A stretch of DNA of 64,000 nt from DATFVA01 sp963774455 (GCA_963774455.1 CAVZFD010000005.1:682001-746000); one strand, 5' to 3'; numbered from the stretch's first letter, positions 8,802-17,923 are shown. Made by a program: numbers and translations. Notes: a model not told the origin generated them from the sequence alone.

Positions 8802-8900
8802 TCACCTCATAAGGATTTTCTTTACTAAATGAAACACTCCCGCTTCAAGAGAGCGGACCCTTCCTGCAGGTAAAGTTACCTGGCTGCTAATATTTCCAGT
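8802..8900 (-). pseudogene. Possible remnant of a T9SS C-terminal sorting domain
   Basis: Read on the minus strand, this stretch gives QVTLPAGRVRSLEAGVFHLV, then KKILMR and a TGA stop. That resembles the end of type IX sorting domains (SGVYFYRLxAG...KKMLLxR), as in the neighbouring esterase, but it is compressed and no longer frame lies upstream. It is best seen as the decayed tail of a lost secreted-protein gene. The match is short, so chance cannot be excluded. Confidence 0.3.
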
Positions 8901-9028
8901 TCCATTATTAAATTCGGACAATAAAGGTGATGAATCTCATCACTTTCCGGTCCATAGTCATCTTTTATAAACCTGATACACTAATAATTCTGACAGACAG
9001 ATAAATCAAAAACTATAGGAAGGTGAAA

Positions 9029-9427
9029 ATGATGAAAGCGGGAAATCTATTTCTAAGCTCAGGTTTTATTATAATTTTATTTTTAACAACTCTTATTATC
9101 CCGGGATGCAAAGACAACAGTACTGACTATAACAGTAATACAGGGGGCGGATCTAATCCGCCTGAAAATGAATTATGGATGCAGAGCGAGAGCTTTAATC
9201 CGAAAAACAAAACCATTTCCGCAGGAACAACTCTTACATGGGTAAATAAAGATCCTGTAAATCATACTGTTACCTCAGGAACTCCAGGCAGTCCGGATGG
9301 GTTATTTGACAGCGGAACAATAGGCTCCGGAGGTACATTTACTCATACATTTAATACCAGCGGAACTTTTAAATATTACTGCCGCATACACCAGGACATT
9401 ATGACAGGCAGCATCACAGTTCAGTAA
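9029..9427 (+). CDS. Cupredoxin-domain lipoprotein (plastocyanin-like)
   Basis: About 132 aa. Signal peptide with lipobox LIIPGC, so the mature protein is anchored through Cys. After a short Gly/Ser/Asn linker comes a blue-copper domain. It shows the first copper His in VNHTVTSG and the C-terminal loop YYCRIHQDIM with Cys, His and Met, the type 1 copper set of plastocyanin and related cupredoxins. It would carry electrons in the periplasm, perhaps with cytochromes or copper enzymes; no partner gene is adjacent. GGAAGG lies just upstream. ATG codons at 9029 and 9032 both fit; a GTG at 9023 overlaps the ribosome site and is unlikely. Confidence 0.85.
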   Translation: MMKAGNLFLSSGFIIILFLTTLIIPGCKDNSTDYNSNTGGGSNPPENELWMQSESFNPKNKTISAGTTLTWVNKDPVNHTVTSGTPGSPDGLFDSGTIGSGGTFTHTFNTSGTFKYYCRIHQDIMTGSITVQ

Positions 9428-9599
9428 TTCCGTGACAGGTTACTCATTATTACGGGGGAAGTTGTTGGCTTGAATGAGCTCTCCAGGTACACGATCGATG
9501 GTTGAGATTCAGGACATCCAAAATTTCTCTTATGGAGGAACTGCGTAAATAAAGGACTAAAAAAATGGTGAATGACCTTTCCTGATAAATAGGCAGAAT

Positions 9600-10988
9600 T
9601 CAATTGATATTCTTATTTAATTGATCCACCTTATTAATACCGTTCAATGCGGCGACACGGTAGGCTTCAGCCATAGTCGGATAATTAAATGTCGTGTTGA
9701 TAAAAAACATCAAATTGTTTGCAACTCCTTTTTGCGACATAATAGCCTGACCAATATGAATTATTTCAGCCGCTCCGTGTCCGAAACAATGCACGCCGAG
9801 TATTTGTAATGTTTCCCGATGGAAAAGTATTTTTAACATTCCTGTTGTTCTTCGGGTTATTTGTGCTCGTGCCAGGTGCCTGAAGAACGAATGTCCTACT
9901 TCATATGGAATCTTATCCTTCGTCAATTCTTCTTCGGTATAACCAACGGAGCTTATTTCAGGAATAGTATAAATTCCTGTTGGAATAAATTCAACAAGCT
10001 GGTGTTCGCACTTACCAAATACAATATGTGTAGCTGCAAATCGTCCCTGATCATATGAAGCACTTGCCAGATTTGGAAATCCAATTATATCTCCGACAGC
10101 ATAAATATTTGGGACAATAGTCTGATCATTTTCATTAACTATTATTGATCCTTTGGAATCTGTTTTTATTCCAAGATTCTCCAATCCCATATCATCTGAA
10201 TTGCCCGTTCTTCCCTGTGCCCACAAAAGATAATCAGTACGGATTTCTTTATTTGATTTTAAATAAACAGTAACGCCTTTGTCATCTGCAGCAACTTTTG
10301 CATATTCTTCATTATGTCTGAGGATTACACCATTTTCTCGTAGAAAGAAACTCAGCGCGTCGATAATTTCATTATCAAGGAAAGCAAGAAGTTTATCCCG
10401 AGTGTTTATTAAATTAACTTTGATTCGCAATCCTCTGAATATTGAAGCATATTCACACCCGATTACACCCGCACCATATATTGTTACTGAGCGGGGATTA
10501 TCTTTTAAATTCAAAACGGTATCGCTGTCCAAAATTCTTGGATGAGTAAAATCAATGTCGGGAGGATGATAGGGGCGAGAACCGGTAGCAATTACAAAAT
10601 AGTCAGAAGTGTAAGTTTCTTCAACACCGTTTGAAAGTTTAACTGAGATTGTATGTGCGTCTATGAAAGCTGCCCTGCCGTCAATTATATCCACAAGATT
10701 TCTTTCGTAAAATCCCTTTCTGAGATTAAACTGTTCTTGAATTACCACGTCAGCTTTCTTTAACATTGTTTGATAATTTGCTTCAGCCAGACTATTGGTT
10801 TCATATAAAATCTGGCTGGCATGACGTAATGCTTTGCTCGGGATTGTATTTGTATGAGTACAGCTGCCACCTATCATTGAAAAGTAATCACACATAGCAA
10901 CTTGCAATCCTTCTTTAGTGCATTTCATAGCTGCCCCTTCTCCTCCTGGTCCGCTGCCTATCACGATTACATTATACTGATTTTTCAA
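9600..10988 (-). CDS. sthA: Soluble pyridine nucleotide transhydrogenase (Si-specific)
   Basis: 462 aa flavoprotein of the disulfide-reductase family. N-terminal FAD site VIGSGPGGEGAA, NAD(P) site VTIYGAGVIGCEYAS and the second FAD motif IYAVGDIIG are visible. The usual redox pair is replaced: the active-site region reads GGSCTHTNTIPSKALRHA, with one Cys, as in E. coli SthA (GGCTHWGTIPSKALRHA), so it is not a lipoamide or glutathione reductase. SthA moves hydride between NADPH and NAD+ in the cytoplasm and balances the two pools. Length matches E. coli SthA (466 aa). It stands alone; the intergenic DNA on both sides shows no operon partner. Confidence 0.9.
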   Translation of the reverse strand: MKNQYNVIVIGSGPGGEGAAMKCTKEGLQVAMCDYFSMIGGSCTHTNTIPSKALRHASQILYETNSLAEANYQTMLKKADVVIQEQFNLRKGFYERNLVDIIDGRAAFIDAHTISVKLSNGVEETYTSDYFVIATGSRPYHPPDIDFTHPRILDSDTVLNLKDNPRSVTIYGAGVIGCEYASIFRGLRIKVNLINTRDKLLAFLDNEIIDALSFFLRENGVILRHNEEYAKVAADDKGVTVYLKSNKEIRTDYLLWAQGRTGNSDDMGLENLGIKTDSKGSIIVNENDQTIVPNIYAVGDIIGFPNLASASYDQGRFAATHIVFGKCEHQLVEFIPTGIYTIPEISSVGYTEEELTKDKIPYEVGHSFFRHLARAQITRRTTGMLKILFHRETLQILGVHCFGHGAAEIIHIGQAIMSQKGVANNLMFFINTTFNYPTMAEAYRVAALNGINKVDQLNKNIN

Positions 10989-11383
10989 AATTACTTCCTT
11001 GGGATTATTAAGTAACCAAAATTAAATAAATCCGGATTTAATAATTGCATATTGAAATATTTTTAATACAGTTGGAGTACATAAGGCCGGAAGAGGAGGA
11101 AAGGTTCCCGGTAAGTTCCACAAAATGAAATATCCTGCCGCTGCAGGTGTAAAAAAAGGAGGGTAACAAAATCCTGATTTTATTTGACCTTTTAGGAATC
11201 AACTATTGCTTTTAGTAAGCATGCTTTCAAATTAACTAACAATATTATCCAATCATTTAAAACGAAGTATGTGCCTAAGTATGCTCAGAACTTACTCATT
11301 CCAAAGTCGGTACATAATGGGTACAAAGTTGGTACAGTCCTGCGATAAAGTCAGTGGGTATATTAATTTATTTTAAAATTAAA
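10989..11383. other. Non-coding stretch between sthA and the tRNA-Thr terminator
   Basis: No supported gene. A 13-codon ATG frame near 11126 has no ribosome site and was not called. Contains no strong repeat. Confidence 0.5.
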
Positions 11384-11420
11384 AAAGCCTCAAAACAAGT
11401 TCGTTTTAAGGCTTTTTTTT
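11384..11420 (-). terminator. Terminator after tRNA-Thr (hairpin with T runs on both strands)
   Basis: AAAGCCTCAAAAC / GTTTTAAGGCTTT imperfect stem around AAGTTC, with a T tract at both ends, immediately downstream of the minus-strand tRNA. Works in either direction on paper. Confidence 0.7.
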
Positions 11421-11421
11421 G

Positions 11422-11494
11422 AGCTGGCGGACGGATTTGAACCGCCGACCGGCTGATTACAAATCAGCTGCTCTACCAGCTGAGCTACGCCAGC
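11422..11494 (-). tRNA. tRNA-Thr (anticodon UGU)
   Basis: 73-nt cloverleaf on the minus strand. Acceptor stem GCTGGCG / CGCCAGC, D-arm with AGCTCAGCTGGTAGAGC, anticodon stem GCTGA / TCAGC with loop TTTGTAA (anticodon TGT, decoding ACA and other Thr codons), T-arm with GGTTCGAATCC. Discriminator base T; CCA is not encoded. Followed by the terminator at 11384-11420. Confidence 0.95.
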
Positions 11495-11910
11495 AATTAT
11501 CAATTAAAAATGAACAATGTATAATTAACAATGTTCAATTTAAGAGTTCCAAAACTAATATAAATTCATATTCTATGCAATAGAATTGTTATTTACCTCG
11601 CTTTCCTCCTCAGATAGTTTTCTAATTTTGTGAATTGTTGTTGTAAGGTGGTCAATTTTCGGAAGGAAAAGTTGTCAATTTCTATTGTGATGGGCCCCAG
11701 CCTTAGGCTCTCATTTACTATGAAATAAATCCTACCTGAAAACGTTCTGAAAACGTCCTGAAAACGTCCTGAAAACGTCCTGAATACGTCCTGAATACGT
11801 TTAACTTACTTAAGATCCCCTTCACAGATCGCAGGATGGACCTTTCCCAAACACTGATTGAAGAACAGTTCGATCAGCTATTGAACGGAAATATACGGAG
11901 GAGATTAAAA
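11495..11910. other. Intergenic region with direct repeats
   Basis: Holds an A/T-rich block near 11500-11545 with the direct repeat AACAATGT separated by ATAATT, and the 11-bp tandem array at 11735-11800 listed separately. No gene supported. The right part lies just after the stop of the beta-barrel gene on the minus strand. Confidence 0.55.
11735..11800. repeat. Six tandem copies of an 11-bp repeat (CCTGAAAACGT)
   Basis: Six contiguous units of 11 bp: four ending GAAAACGT (one with T for the first C) and two ending GAATACGT. The spacing equals about one helical turn, so the same face of DNA carries an ACGT core and an A-run in each unit. It sits 110 bp beyond the stop of the beta-barrel gene at 11911-12525. 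Confidence 0.9.
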
Positions 11911-12525
11911 TTAAATTTGAAAAAGGAGACCGAGTTTAAGGATGAGGGAATTGAAGTTTAATGGACTTCTGCTCACTTCGTGCCAATGCGGATCGTCGTA
12001 GAATACAATTACATCCGCGGGGTGATTGAAGGTTTGCGTTACTTCGGTGATGAAATTGATTGCTGTGCTAGCGGCAAATTTTATTCCCAGGGTTAGCTCA
12101 TAGGTGGCACTGTTATTTACGTTTTCAATCAAATGATAGGTCATGCCGGCGCCTTCGGAAGACGTGCTTCCAGATTTGTTTCCCTCCCCGATAAAACCGT
12201 TTGAGGTGTAGTATATCCCGACTCCCAGGTATGGTTCGATGGCATAATTGATAGGGTAGTAGTTGAGTGAGGCTCCTGCACTGAAGTTGGTATATGTGTA
12301 GCCTATAGAATACTTCCCAGGCGTAACTTCACCAAGGTAAAATTTGATATTTCCCCTTACTGCTATTGGAAGTTTGGTCACCGGATACTCGAATATTAAG
12401 GAAGGACCTGCCTGGTAGGAGAGGTTTTCATTGCCCGTAAGAAAATCACCGGTGAACCCGATGCTGGATGTTTGCGGAAAGGATAATGATGCTAATAATA
12501 CGATAGTTAATATCGTCTTTTTCAT
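11911..12525 (-). CDS. Outer-membrane beta-barrel protein, 204 aa
   Basis: Starts with a signal peptide (MKKTILTIVLLASLSFPQ). The mature part alternates hydrophobic and polar residues with many Gly and aromatic residues (LNYYPINYAIEPYLGVGIYY, YELTLGIKFAAST, NSLILKLGLLFQI), which is the pattern of an eight-stranded OmpA/OmpW-like barrel, ending in a hydrophobic strand. Size fits a small barrel with no plug or periplasmic domain. No catalytic motif is visible, so a porin-like or structural role is all that can be said. Separate from its neighbours. Confidence 0.65.
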   Translation of the reverse strand: MKKTILTIVLLASLSFPQTSSIGFTGDFLTGNENLSYQAGPSLIFEYPVTKLPIAVRGNIKFYLGEVTPGKYSIGYTYTNFSAGASLNYYPINYAIEPYLGVGIYYTSNGFIGEGNKSGSTSSEGAGMTYHLIENVNNSATYELTLGIKFAASTAINFITEVTQTFNHPADVIVFYDDPHWHEVSRSPLNFNSLILKLGLLFQI

Positions 12526-12952
12526 ATTTGCGACCTTTCGTTAATAAACCCGCACTTAACCTGAGAATATATTAGCTAAAAATTTTTTCTAAAACAAGGA
12601 GAAGATTAAAATGGTTGCTTCTGTTAAATAATAATGAGTATTTTAGAGCAGGTTCAGGTTGACAGTTTCCATTTGTCAAGCAGGAGATTCCTCACTTCCC
12701 GCCCCAGCGTCGGGACAGGTTGTTCGGAATGACTAAATCAGAGGAAACCGGGGGACGGTGATAATCCGTTCTCCGGTACTTTAATCTTTGCCGATCGCGG
12801 GTAACATTTAAACCGAAAATTCAGTTACCTATATTGACAATTAATCTACAGAGTATATTTTTACTATATGTATCATCTGTTTTTAGTTTCAGGGAGATAC
12901 GAAATATGATTTTGATTTTTCAAACAGTAATACAACTTTAGAGGGTGAATAT
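12526..12952. other. Intergenic region with an imperfect dispersed-type inverted repeat
   Basis: Contains a G/C-richer element near 12678-12733 running from GGAGATTCCTCACTTC to TTCGGAATGAC, and an imperfect hairpin at about 12748-12779. A TTGACA at 12834-12839 lies upstream of the FmdB-type gene and could be its -35 element. No gene seen. Confidence 0.45.
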
Positions 12953-13120
12953 ATGCCGGTTTATGAATACCGATGCAAAAAATGCAGCAAAGTATTTTCG
13001 GAGAATATGTCAATCTCCGAGCATGAAAAGAAGAAAACCCATATCTGTCCTCATTGTAAAAGCAGAAGTGTTCAGAGAATATTCTCAGGATTCAGTGCCG
13101 TAACATCAAAGAAGAGTTGA
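12953..13120 (+). CDS. FmdB-family zinc ribbon protein, 55 aa
   Basis: Starts MPVYEYRCKKC, the standard opening of the FmdB/CxxC_CXXC_SSSS family. Two zinc knuckles, CKKC (8-11) and CPHC (33-36), would bind one Zn ion. The family was named after a putative regulator of formamidase/amidase genes, but its general role is not settled. A GAGGGTGA ribosome site precedes the ATG by about 6 nt. Length is below the 60-codon cut of many ORF callers. It is a single gene; a possible TTGACA element lies about 115 nt upstream. Confidence 0.85.
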   Translation: MPVYEYRCKKCSKVFSENMSISEHEKKKTHICPHCKSRSVQRIFSGFSAVTSKKS

Positions 13121-13246
13121 GCACATTATAATCTGCTGCTTCCATGCTGGGCTGCGCACAAATAAAGAGGGACTTTTCGAAGTTCAGAAAAAATTATTTT
13201 ATATTTCCAAATTCTCTATAAAAAAGCTGATGAAGAGGTATGTAAT

Positions 13247-14233
13247 ATGGAATATACTAATCTGGGTAAAACAGGATTAAAAGTATCAAGGATTTGTCTC
13301 GGATGTATGAGTTTTGGAAGTCCGCAATCTCGTAAGTGGATGCTGAATGAGGAACAAAGCCGGCCCATAATAAAAAAAGCTGTCGATGAAGGGATTAACT
13401 TCTTCGATACTGCTAATATGTATGCTGAAGGTATGAGCGAGGAAATAACCGGAAGAGCACTGAAAGATTTTGCTAAGCGAGAAGAGATTGTTTTAGCGAC
13501 CAAGTTATTCTTCCCCATGAGGAAGGATGTAAACAGCGGGGGACTTTCGCGAAAGCAGATTTTCACCGAGATCGATAATAGTCTTGCACGGCTTAATACA
13601 GATTACGTTGATCTTTACCAAATCCACCGGTGGGATTACACTACGCCGATAGAGGAAACACTTGAAGCCCTGCACGATGTGGTTAAATCCGGCAAAGTAA
13701 GGTACATTGGTGCATCATCGATTTTCGCCTGGCAGTTTTCAAAGTCGCTCTATCTGGCTGATCTTTATGGATGGACAAGATTTGTTTCGATGCAGAATTA
13801 TTACAACCTGCTGTATCGTGAAGAAGAGCGTGAGATGCTGCCGCTGTGTAAAGAGGAAGGAATTGGCGTAATACCATGGAGTCCTCTCGCGCGCGGACAC
13901 CTGGCCCGACCCTGGCAGAAGCAGGCGGAAACAGAAAGAGCGAAAACAGATATCTTCGGCAAAACATTATACGAAAAGACTGAGGAAGCTGATAAGCAGG
14001 TAATCGATGCTGTAACAGAAATATCAAAGCAAAGAGGTATCCCACAGGCCCAGGTTTCACTGGCATGGCTGCTATCGAAGCCGGCGGTTACAGCTCCAAT
14101 CGTCGGTACGACAAAGTTGAAACACCTTGAAGATGCACTTGGGGCAGTTTCCATTAAACTCACGGAAGATGAGATTAAGAGACTTGAGGACAAATATGTG
14201 CCTCACCTGGTAACAGGCATCTCCTATCCATGA
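13247..14233 (+). CDS. Aldo/keto reductase
   Basis: 328 aa, the normal size for the family. Opens MEYTNLGKTGLKVSRICLG, then FDTANMYAEGMSEEITGRAL with catalytic Asp and Tyr, the Lys in VLATKLF, and LYQIHRWD with the active-site His. Late SPLARGHLARPW and PIVGTTKLKHLEDAL form the NADPH-binding site. Closest in layout to the 1-deoxyxylulose-5-phosphate reductase/YajO-type or general stress AKR group, which reduce a range of aldehydes and ketones in the cytosol. The start follows a purine-rich GAAGAGG. No operon partner: the next gene is 220 nt away after a short repeat. Confidence 0.9.
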   Translation: MEYTNLGKTGLKVSRICLGCMSFGSPQSRKWMLNEEQSRPIIKKAVDEGINFFDTANMYAEGMSEEITGRALKDFAKREEIVLATKLFFPMRKDVNSGGLSRKQIFTEIDNSLARLNTDYVDLYQIHRWDYTTPIEETLEALHDVVKSGKVRYIGASSIFAWQFSKSLYLADLYGWTRFVSMQNYYNLLYREEEREMLPLCKEEGIGVIPWSPLARGHLARPWQKQAETERAKTDIFGKTLYEKTEEADKQVIDAVTEISKQRGIPQAQVSLAWLLSKPAVTAPIVGTTKLKHLEDALGAVSIKLTEDEIKRLEDKYVPHLVTGISYP

Positions 14234-14246
14234 ATTAATGAATTTA

Positions 14247-14297
14247 GCGAATTAGCCAATTGGGCGAATTGGCGAATCGGGCGAATTAGCGAATTAA
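14247..14297. repeat. Short degenerate GCGAATT repeat
   Basis: GCGAATT/GCGAATC recurs five times in about 50 bp just after the aldo/keto reductase stop, with irregular spacing. Local low-complexity repeat of unknown role; no T run to suggest a terminator. Confidence 0.6.
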
Positions 14298-14455
14298 GGA
14301 ACTCATCAAATCCACAATAATCGCCCATCCGCACAAATTTCAGAAAATTATCTTTTGAAATTAGATTATAAGTCCGTAATATGTATTCATCCACCTGGCG
14401 TATATAAAATATTCCCCCGGGATGATATTATATTTTTAACTAATCCGTAAATTTT

Positions 14456-17050
14456 ATGAGACTATTAGAACGTCAGAACTTTCTTGATGAACTTACGAGA
14501 ATCGCAGAAACTGTAAAACAGAGCAGCGGAAAAACTGTGCTTGTTACAGGTGAGGCTGGCGTGGGAAAGACATCTCTTATAAAATATTTCACAGATTATC
14601 TGAATTCGGGAACCGAGGTTATGCTGGCTGCCTGTGATGATCTTTTTGCTCCCAGGCCGCTGGGTCCTTTATACGATATTGCCTACCAGGTAAAGTCGGA
14701 TTTAGTAAAGAAACTTACCGGCCAGGCCAACCGGGCTGATATCTTTTCTGCCTTCCTTAACTTTCTGCAGAGCGGTTCCAACCTGAAGGTGGTGGTTATA
14801 GAAGATGTCCATTGGGCCGATGAAGCTACTCTCGATCTCATTACTTTTTTAACCCGGAGGATCAACAGATCAAAGGTGTTGCTGTTACTGAGCTACCGTG
14901 ATGAGGAAATCGGACAGGGAAGTCTGCGTCGTTCCGTTTTCGCCGATCTGAATCACTCTGAAATAAAAAGACTGCGGCTATATCCATTATCAGAAAAATC
15001 CGTGAGCATACTTATGAAAGAAGCAGGGATAAGGGATGAAAGTCTTTATGAAAGAACGGGAGGCAATCCGTTCTACATTTCGGAGATGCTGGCATATCAG
15101 AATGAAGGTCTGCCTTTAAGTGTAAAGGAAGCGGTGGTAGCCAGGACTGCATCTCTTGATGAGGATGCGAAATGCCTCCTTGAGATTATCTCGGTGATAA
15201 CAACGAAAGCAGATATCGACTTTCTCCGGAAATTTACGGACAGGCTGGAAGAATCCCTCGACCAATGTCTGAGCAGGGGACTGCTTGTAATGGACAAAAA
15301 CCTTGTGTCATTCAGACATGAGCTGGCACGACTGGCAATTTTTGATTCCATTTCGGAAATGAAACGCATTCAGATCCACAGGAAGGTACTTGAGCAGCTT
15401 CTGCAAAGTCAGAACTTGCAGGATGTGCTGGCGCATATCGTACACCATGCTATCCGGGCGAACGAAAGAGACATCATAATTAAATACGCTCCTGCGGCAG
15501 CAGGGCAGGCTTCAGCTCTCGCGGCTCATAGTCTTGCCGCCGAACATTACAGCAGCGCCATAAAATTTGCTGACAAGCTTCCGCCAAAAGAGCTGATTTC
15601 CCTCTATGAAGGAAGATCATATGAGTGCTACCTGACGGGCCAGATAGATGAAGCAATTAAGGCAGGGGAAAAAATCACTGAGCTTTTGCAGAAATACCCC
15701 GATCCTGAAAAAGAAGGAGAGAATTACAGAAGGCTTTCGAGAATTCTCTGGTATAATTGTGAGGATATAAAAGGAGAAGAGTATCTGGATAAAGCTATCA
15801 GTACCCTTGAAAAATTACCTGCGGGACGATCGCTGGCCATGGCATACAGTAATAAGTCGCAGACATATATGATCAGGGAACTGAATGGTCCTGCAGTTGA
15901 GTGGGGCGAGAAAGCACTGGCGCTTGCCCGTGAACTTAATGACCGGGAGATAATTGCCCACGCGCTGAACAATATAGGAACCTCGCGGATGAGCCTGGGA
16001 GATGACTCCGGTGAGGATGATATATTGCAAAGTCTTGAGATTGCCCTTAGCGACAACAGTTTCTTTGAACATGCAATCCGGGCGTACATAAATCTGGGCG
16101 GGATGTATATGTACCGCCGTAATCTTGCTAAAGCCGACAAACTTTTTAGTGAAGGTATAGAATTCAGCAGAGAGAAAGATCTTTATGTGTTCGGGCTGTG
16201 CCTGGCCGGTCATTACGCGAAAGTTAAAATGCTTTACGGAGACTGGGACAAAGCAACCGAAATGGCTGCTTATGTGCTTGACAAGAAGAGCGTTCCTGCT
16301 GCCAACAGGCTGATGCCCTTATCAGTTGTCACCACTATCAGGTCGCGCCGTAATGATCCCCGTGCCGGCGAGCTTCTGGATCTTACGCTGGAATTGTCCC
16401 TTAAAATGGGAGAGAAAGAAAAAATTATAAGTACAATTACTGCAAAGGCAGATTACTGCTGGCTGCGGAATAAGCTCGATGGAATTACAGACGAGCTGAA
16501 ATATGTATACCAAATGATGCTGCAAACCAATAATCCGTGGACCATCGGCGAGATTGCTTACTGGATGTGGAAGGCGGGTCAACTTGAGGAAATTCCCGCA
16601 CATATAGCTGAGCCTTATCTCATGCATATAAAAGGGGACTGGAAATCGGCGGCACGTTACTGGGAGAAATCTCATTGTCCTTATGAACAGGCACTTGCTT
16701 TAAGCGAAGGAGACAGGGAAGCTATGATTGAGGCAGTCAGGATATTCGACAGCCTCGGCGCATCTGCGGCAGTCTCTCTCATCAAACAGAAGATGAGGGA
16801 AAGAGGGATAAAGAAGATTCCTAAGGGACCCAGGGAATCGACGAGGAAAAATCCCGGCGGGCTGACCGGCAGGCAGGTTGATGTATTAAAACTGCTTACA
16901 AAAGGTATGTCCAATTCTGAAATAGCATCAAGCCTCTTCATTTCACCAAAAACCGTGGATCATCATATATCCGCGATCCTCGCGAAGCTTAACCTTCACT
17001 CGAGGACGGAAGCCGCGGCTTTCGTGAGAACCACAGGATTGAATATATAA
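14456..17050 (+). CDS. LuxR-family ATPase transcriptional regulator (LAL/MalT-like)
   Basis: 864 aa. An N-terminal STAND/AAA-type ATPase has Walker A GEAGVGKTS (residues 32-40) and Walker B VVVIEDVHWAD (about 113-123). The central ~400 residues are alpha-helical TPR-like repeats. The C-terminal LuxR helix-turn-helix reads LTGRQVDVLKLLTKGMSNSE then SPKTVDHHISAILAKL. Regulators of this build (MalT, LAL) stay inactive until a ligand binds the helical part. No ribosome site is obvious before the ATG, which may mean weak or leaderless translation. The likely target is the adjacent DUF4242/DUF4242/lipoprotein set 200 nt downstream, by position only. Confidence 0.88.
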   Translation: MRLLERQNFLDELTRIAETVKQSSGKTVLVTGEAGVGKTSLIKYFTDYLNSGTEVMLAACDDLFAPRPLGPLYDIAYQVKSDLVKKLTGQANRADIFSAFLNFLQSGSNLKVVVIEDVHWADEATLDLITFLTRRINRSKVLLLLSYRDEEIGQGSLRRSVFADLNHSEIKRLRLYPLSEKSVSILMKEAGIRDESLYERTGGNPFYISEMLAYQNEGLPLSVKEAVVARTASLDEDAKCLLEIISVITTKADIDFLRKFTDRLEESLDQCLSRGLLVMDKNLVSFRHELARLAIFDSISEMKRIQIHRKVLEQLLQSQNLQDVLAHIVHHAIRANERDIIIKYAPAAAGQASALAAHSLAAEHYSSAIKFADKLPPKELISLYEGRSYECYLTGQIDEAIKAGEKITELLQKYPDPEKEGENYRRLSRILWYNCEDIKGEEYLDKAISTLEKLPAGRSLAMAYSNKSQTYMIRELNGPAVEWGEKALALARELNDREIIAHALNNIGTSRMSLGDDSGEDDILQSLEIALSDNSFFEHAIRAYINLGGMYMYRRNLAKADKLFSEGIEFSREKDLYVFGLCLAGHYAKVKMLYGDWDKATEMAAYVLDKKSVPAANRLMPLSVVTTIRSRRNDPRAGELLDLTLELSLKMGEKEKIISTITAKADYCWLRNKLDGITDELKYVYQMMLQTNNPWTIGEIAYWMWKAGQLEEIPAHIAEPYLMHIKGDWKSAARYWEKSHCPYEQALALSEGDREAMIEAVRIFDSLGASAAVSLIKQKMRERGIKKIPKGPRESTRKNPGGLTGRQVDVLKLLTKGMSNSEIASSLFISPKTVDHHISAILAKLNLHSRTEAAAFVRTTGLNI

Positions 17051-17249
17051 GATTGAATATTGAACTTTCCATCTGTCCGCGCGAGTAGCCCGCAGAGTAG
17101 GATTACAAGATACACTCTGCACTCTGCAATCTGCAATAATATAGGGAACTCCTTTTGCAAAAATAGGGAATCTTCCCGATTCCCATCTGTTCTATAATCT
17201 CCATATTACCACCGGACAAAATAATTAACATTTAACAAGGAACTGCCTG

Positions 17250-17528
17250 ATGCCGCGCTACATGGTGCTGAGGTCATTCACAAATGGATTAAATATTTCC
17301 GCGGATGAGCGAGGTGCAAAAGAATGCCTTAAAGTTGTCTCGAACAATATAATGGATGAAGTAACCTGGATACGGTCATTTGTTACCGGAGACAGGAAGA
17401 AATCATTCTGCATATATGATGCGCCTTCGCCGGAGGCATTGCGGAGAGCTGCGCGGAGAAATAATCTCCCTGTCGACCTGATAATTGAAGTTTCAGTTTT
17501 AGAACCATATTTCTTTATGTATCACTAA
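17250..17528 (+). CDS. DUF4242 protein, cytoplasmic form
   Basis: 92 aa. Matches the DUF4242 pattern: MPRYMVLRSFTNGLNI, VTWIRSFVTGDRKKSFCIYD, APSPEALRRAARRNNLPVD and VSVLEPYF. This ferredoxin-like fold includes the nickel-binding Streptomyces protein SCO4226; metal ligands in this copy cannot be fixed by eye. No signal peptide. AAGGAA precedes the ATG. The next gene, 20 nt on, is a close paralogue with a signal peptide. This copy lacks the HR pair seen in the paralogue (MHRYLVERTF), having PRYMVLRSF instead, so the two may have diverged in ligand. Confidence 0.8.
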   Translation: MPRYMVLRSFTNGLNISADERGAKECLKVVSNNIMDEVTWIRSFVTGDRKKSFCIYDAPSPEALRRAARRNNLPVDLIIEVSVLEPYFFMYH

Positions 17529-17548
17529 CAACCTATCGGAGGATTAAA

Positions 17549-17923
17549 ATGAAAAGTATTGTTTTGATGGCTTTCTCGCTCGTGTTGATCCTGTTTGCCA
17601 CGGTTCCCGTAAGCGGGCAGGACAAACCTGCAGTCAGTAAGAAGATCACAATGCACCGCTACCTTGTCGAAAGAACATTCCCTAACGGCCTGAATATTCC
17701 GCTTGACCAGGTCGGAAAGGACCTGTGCCTTACTGTCGTATCAAACAACGCAGAGGATAATGTAACCTGGGTTCACTCTTACGTTACACTCGACAAGAAA
17801 AAGACATTTTGTATCTACGATGCACCCTCACCGGATGCCATAAGGAAATCAGCCAAAACAAATGGACTGCCGGTTGACCAGATAATCGAAGTAAGCGTTC
17901 TCGATCCATATTTCTATAAATAA
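17549..17923 (+). CDS. DUF4242 protein, exported form
   Basis: 124 aa: a signal peptide (MKSIVLMAFSLVLILFATVPVSGQ) followed by a full DUF4242 domain (MHRYLVERTFPNGLNIP, VTWVHSYVTLDKKKTFCIYD, APSPDAIRKSAKTNGLPVD, VSVLDPYFY). It is closer to the usual family pattern than its neighbour. GGAGG lies before the start. Tandem copies, one inside and one outside the inner membrane, suggest one ligand or metal handled in both compartments. Co-transcribed with the 17250 gene and probably with the lipoprotein that begins 18 nt downstream. Confidence 0.82.
   Translation: MKSIVLMAFSLVLILFATVPVSGQDKPAVSKKITMHRYLVERTFPNGLNIPLDQVGKDLCLTVVSNNAEDNVTWVHSYVTLDKKKTFCIYDAPSPDAIRKSAKTNGLPVDQIIEVSVLDPYFYK

Noticed and set aside
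9600..10988. Dihydrolipoamide dehydrogenase
   Set aside because: The CxxxxC redox pair is missing; the GGSCTHTNTIPSKALRHA segment matches SthA.
11422..11494. tRNA-Thr as an integration site
   Set aside because: No duplicated tRNA end and no integrase within the window.
11735..11800. CRISPR-like array
   Set aside because: Units are 11 bp, contiguous, without spacers; no cas genes.
13683..14193. Long minus-strand ORFs inside the aldo/keto reductase gene
   Set aside because: Shadows of a strongly conserved gene; no start signals and poor composition.
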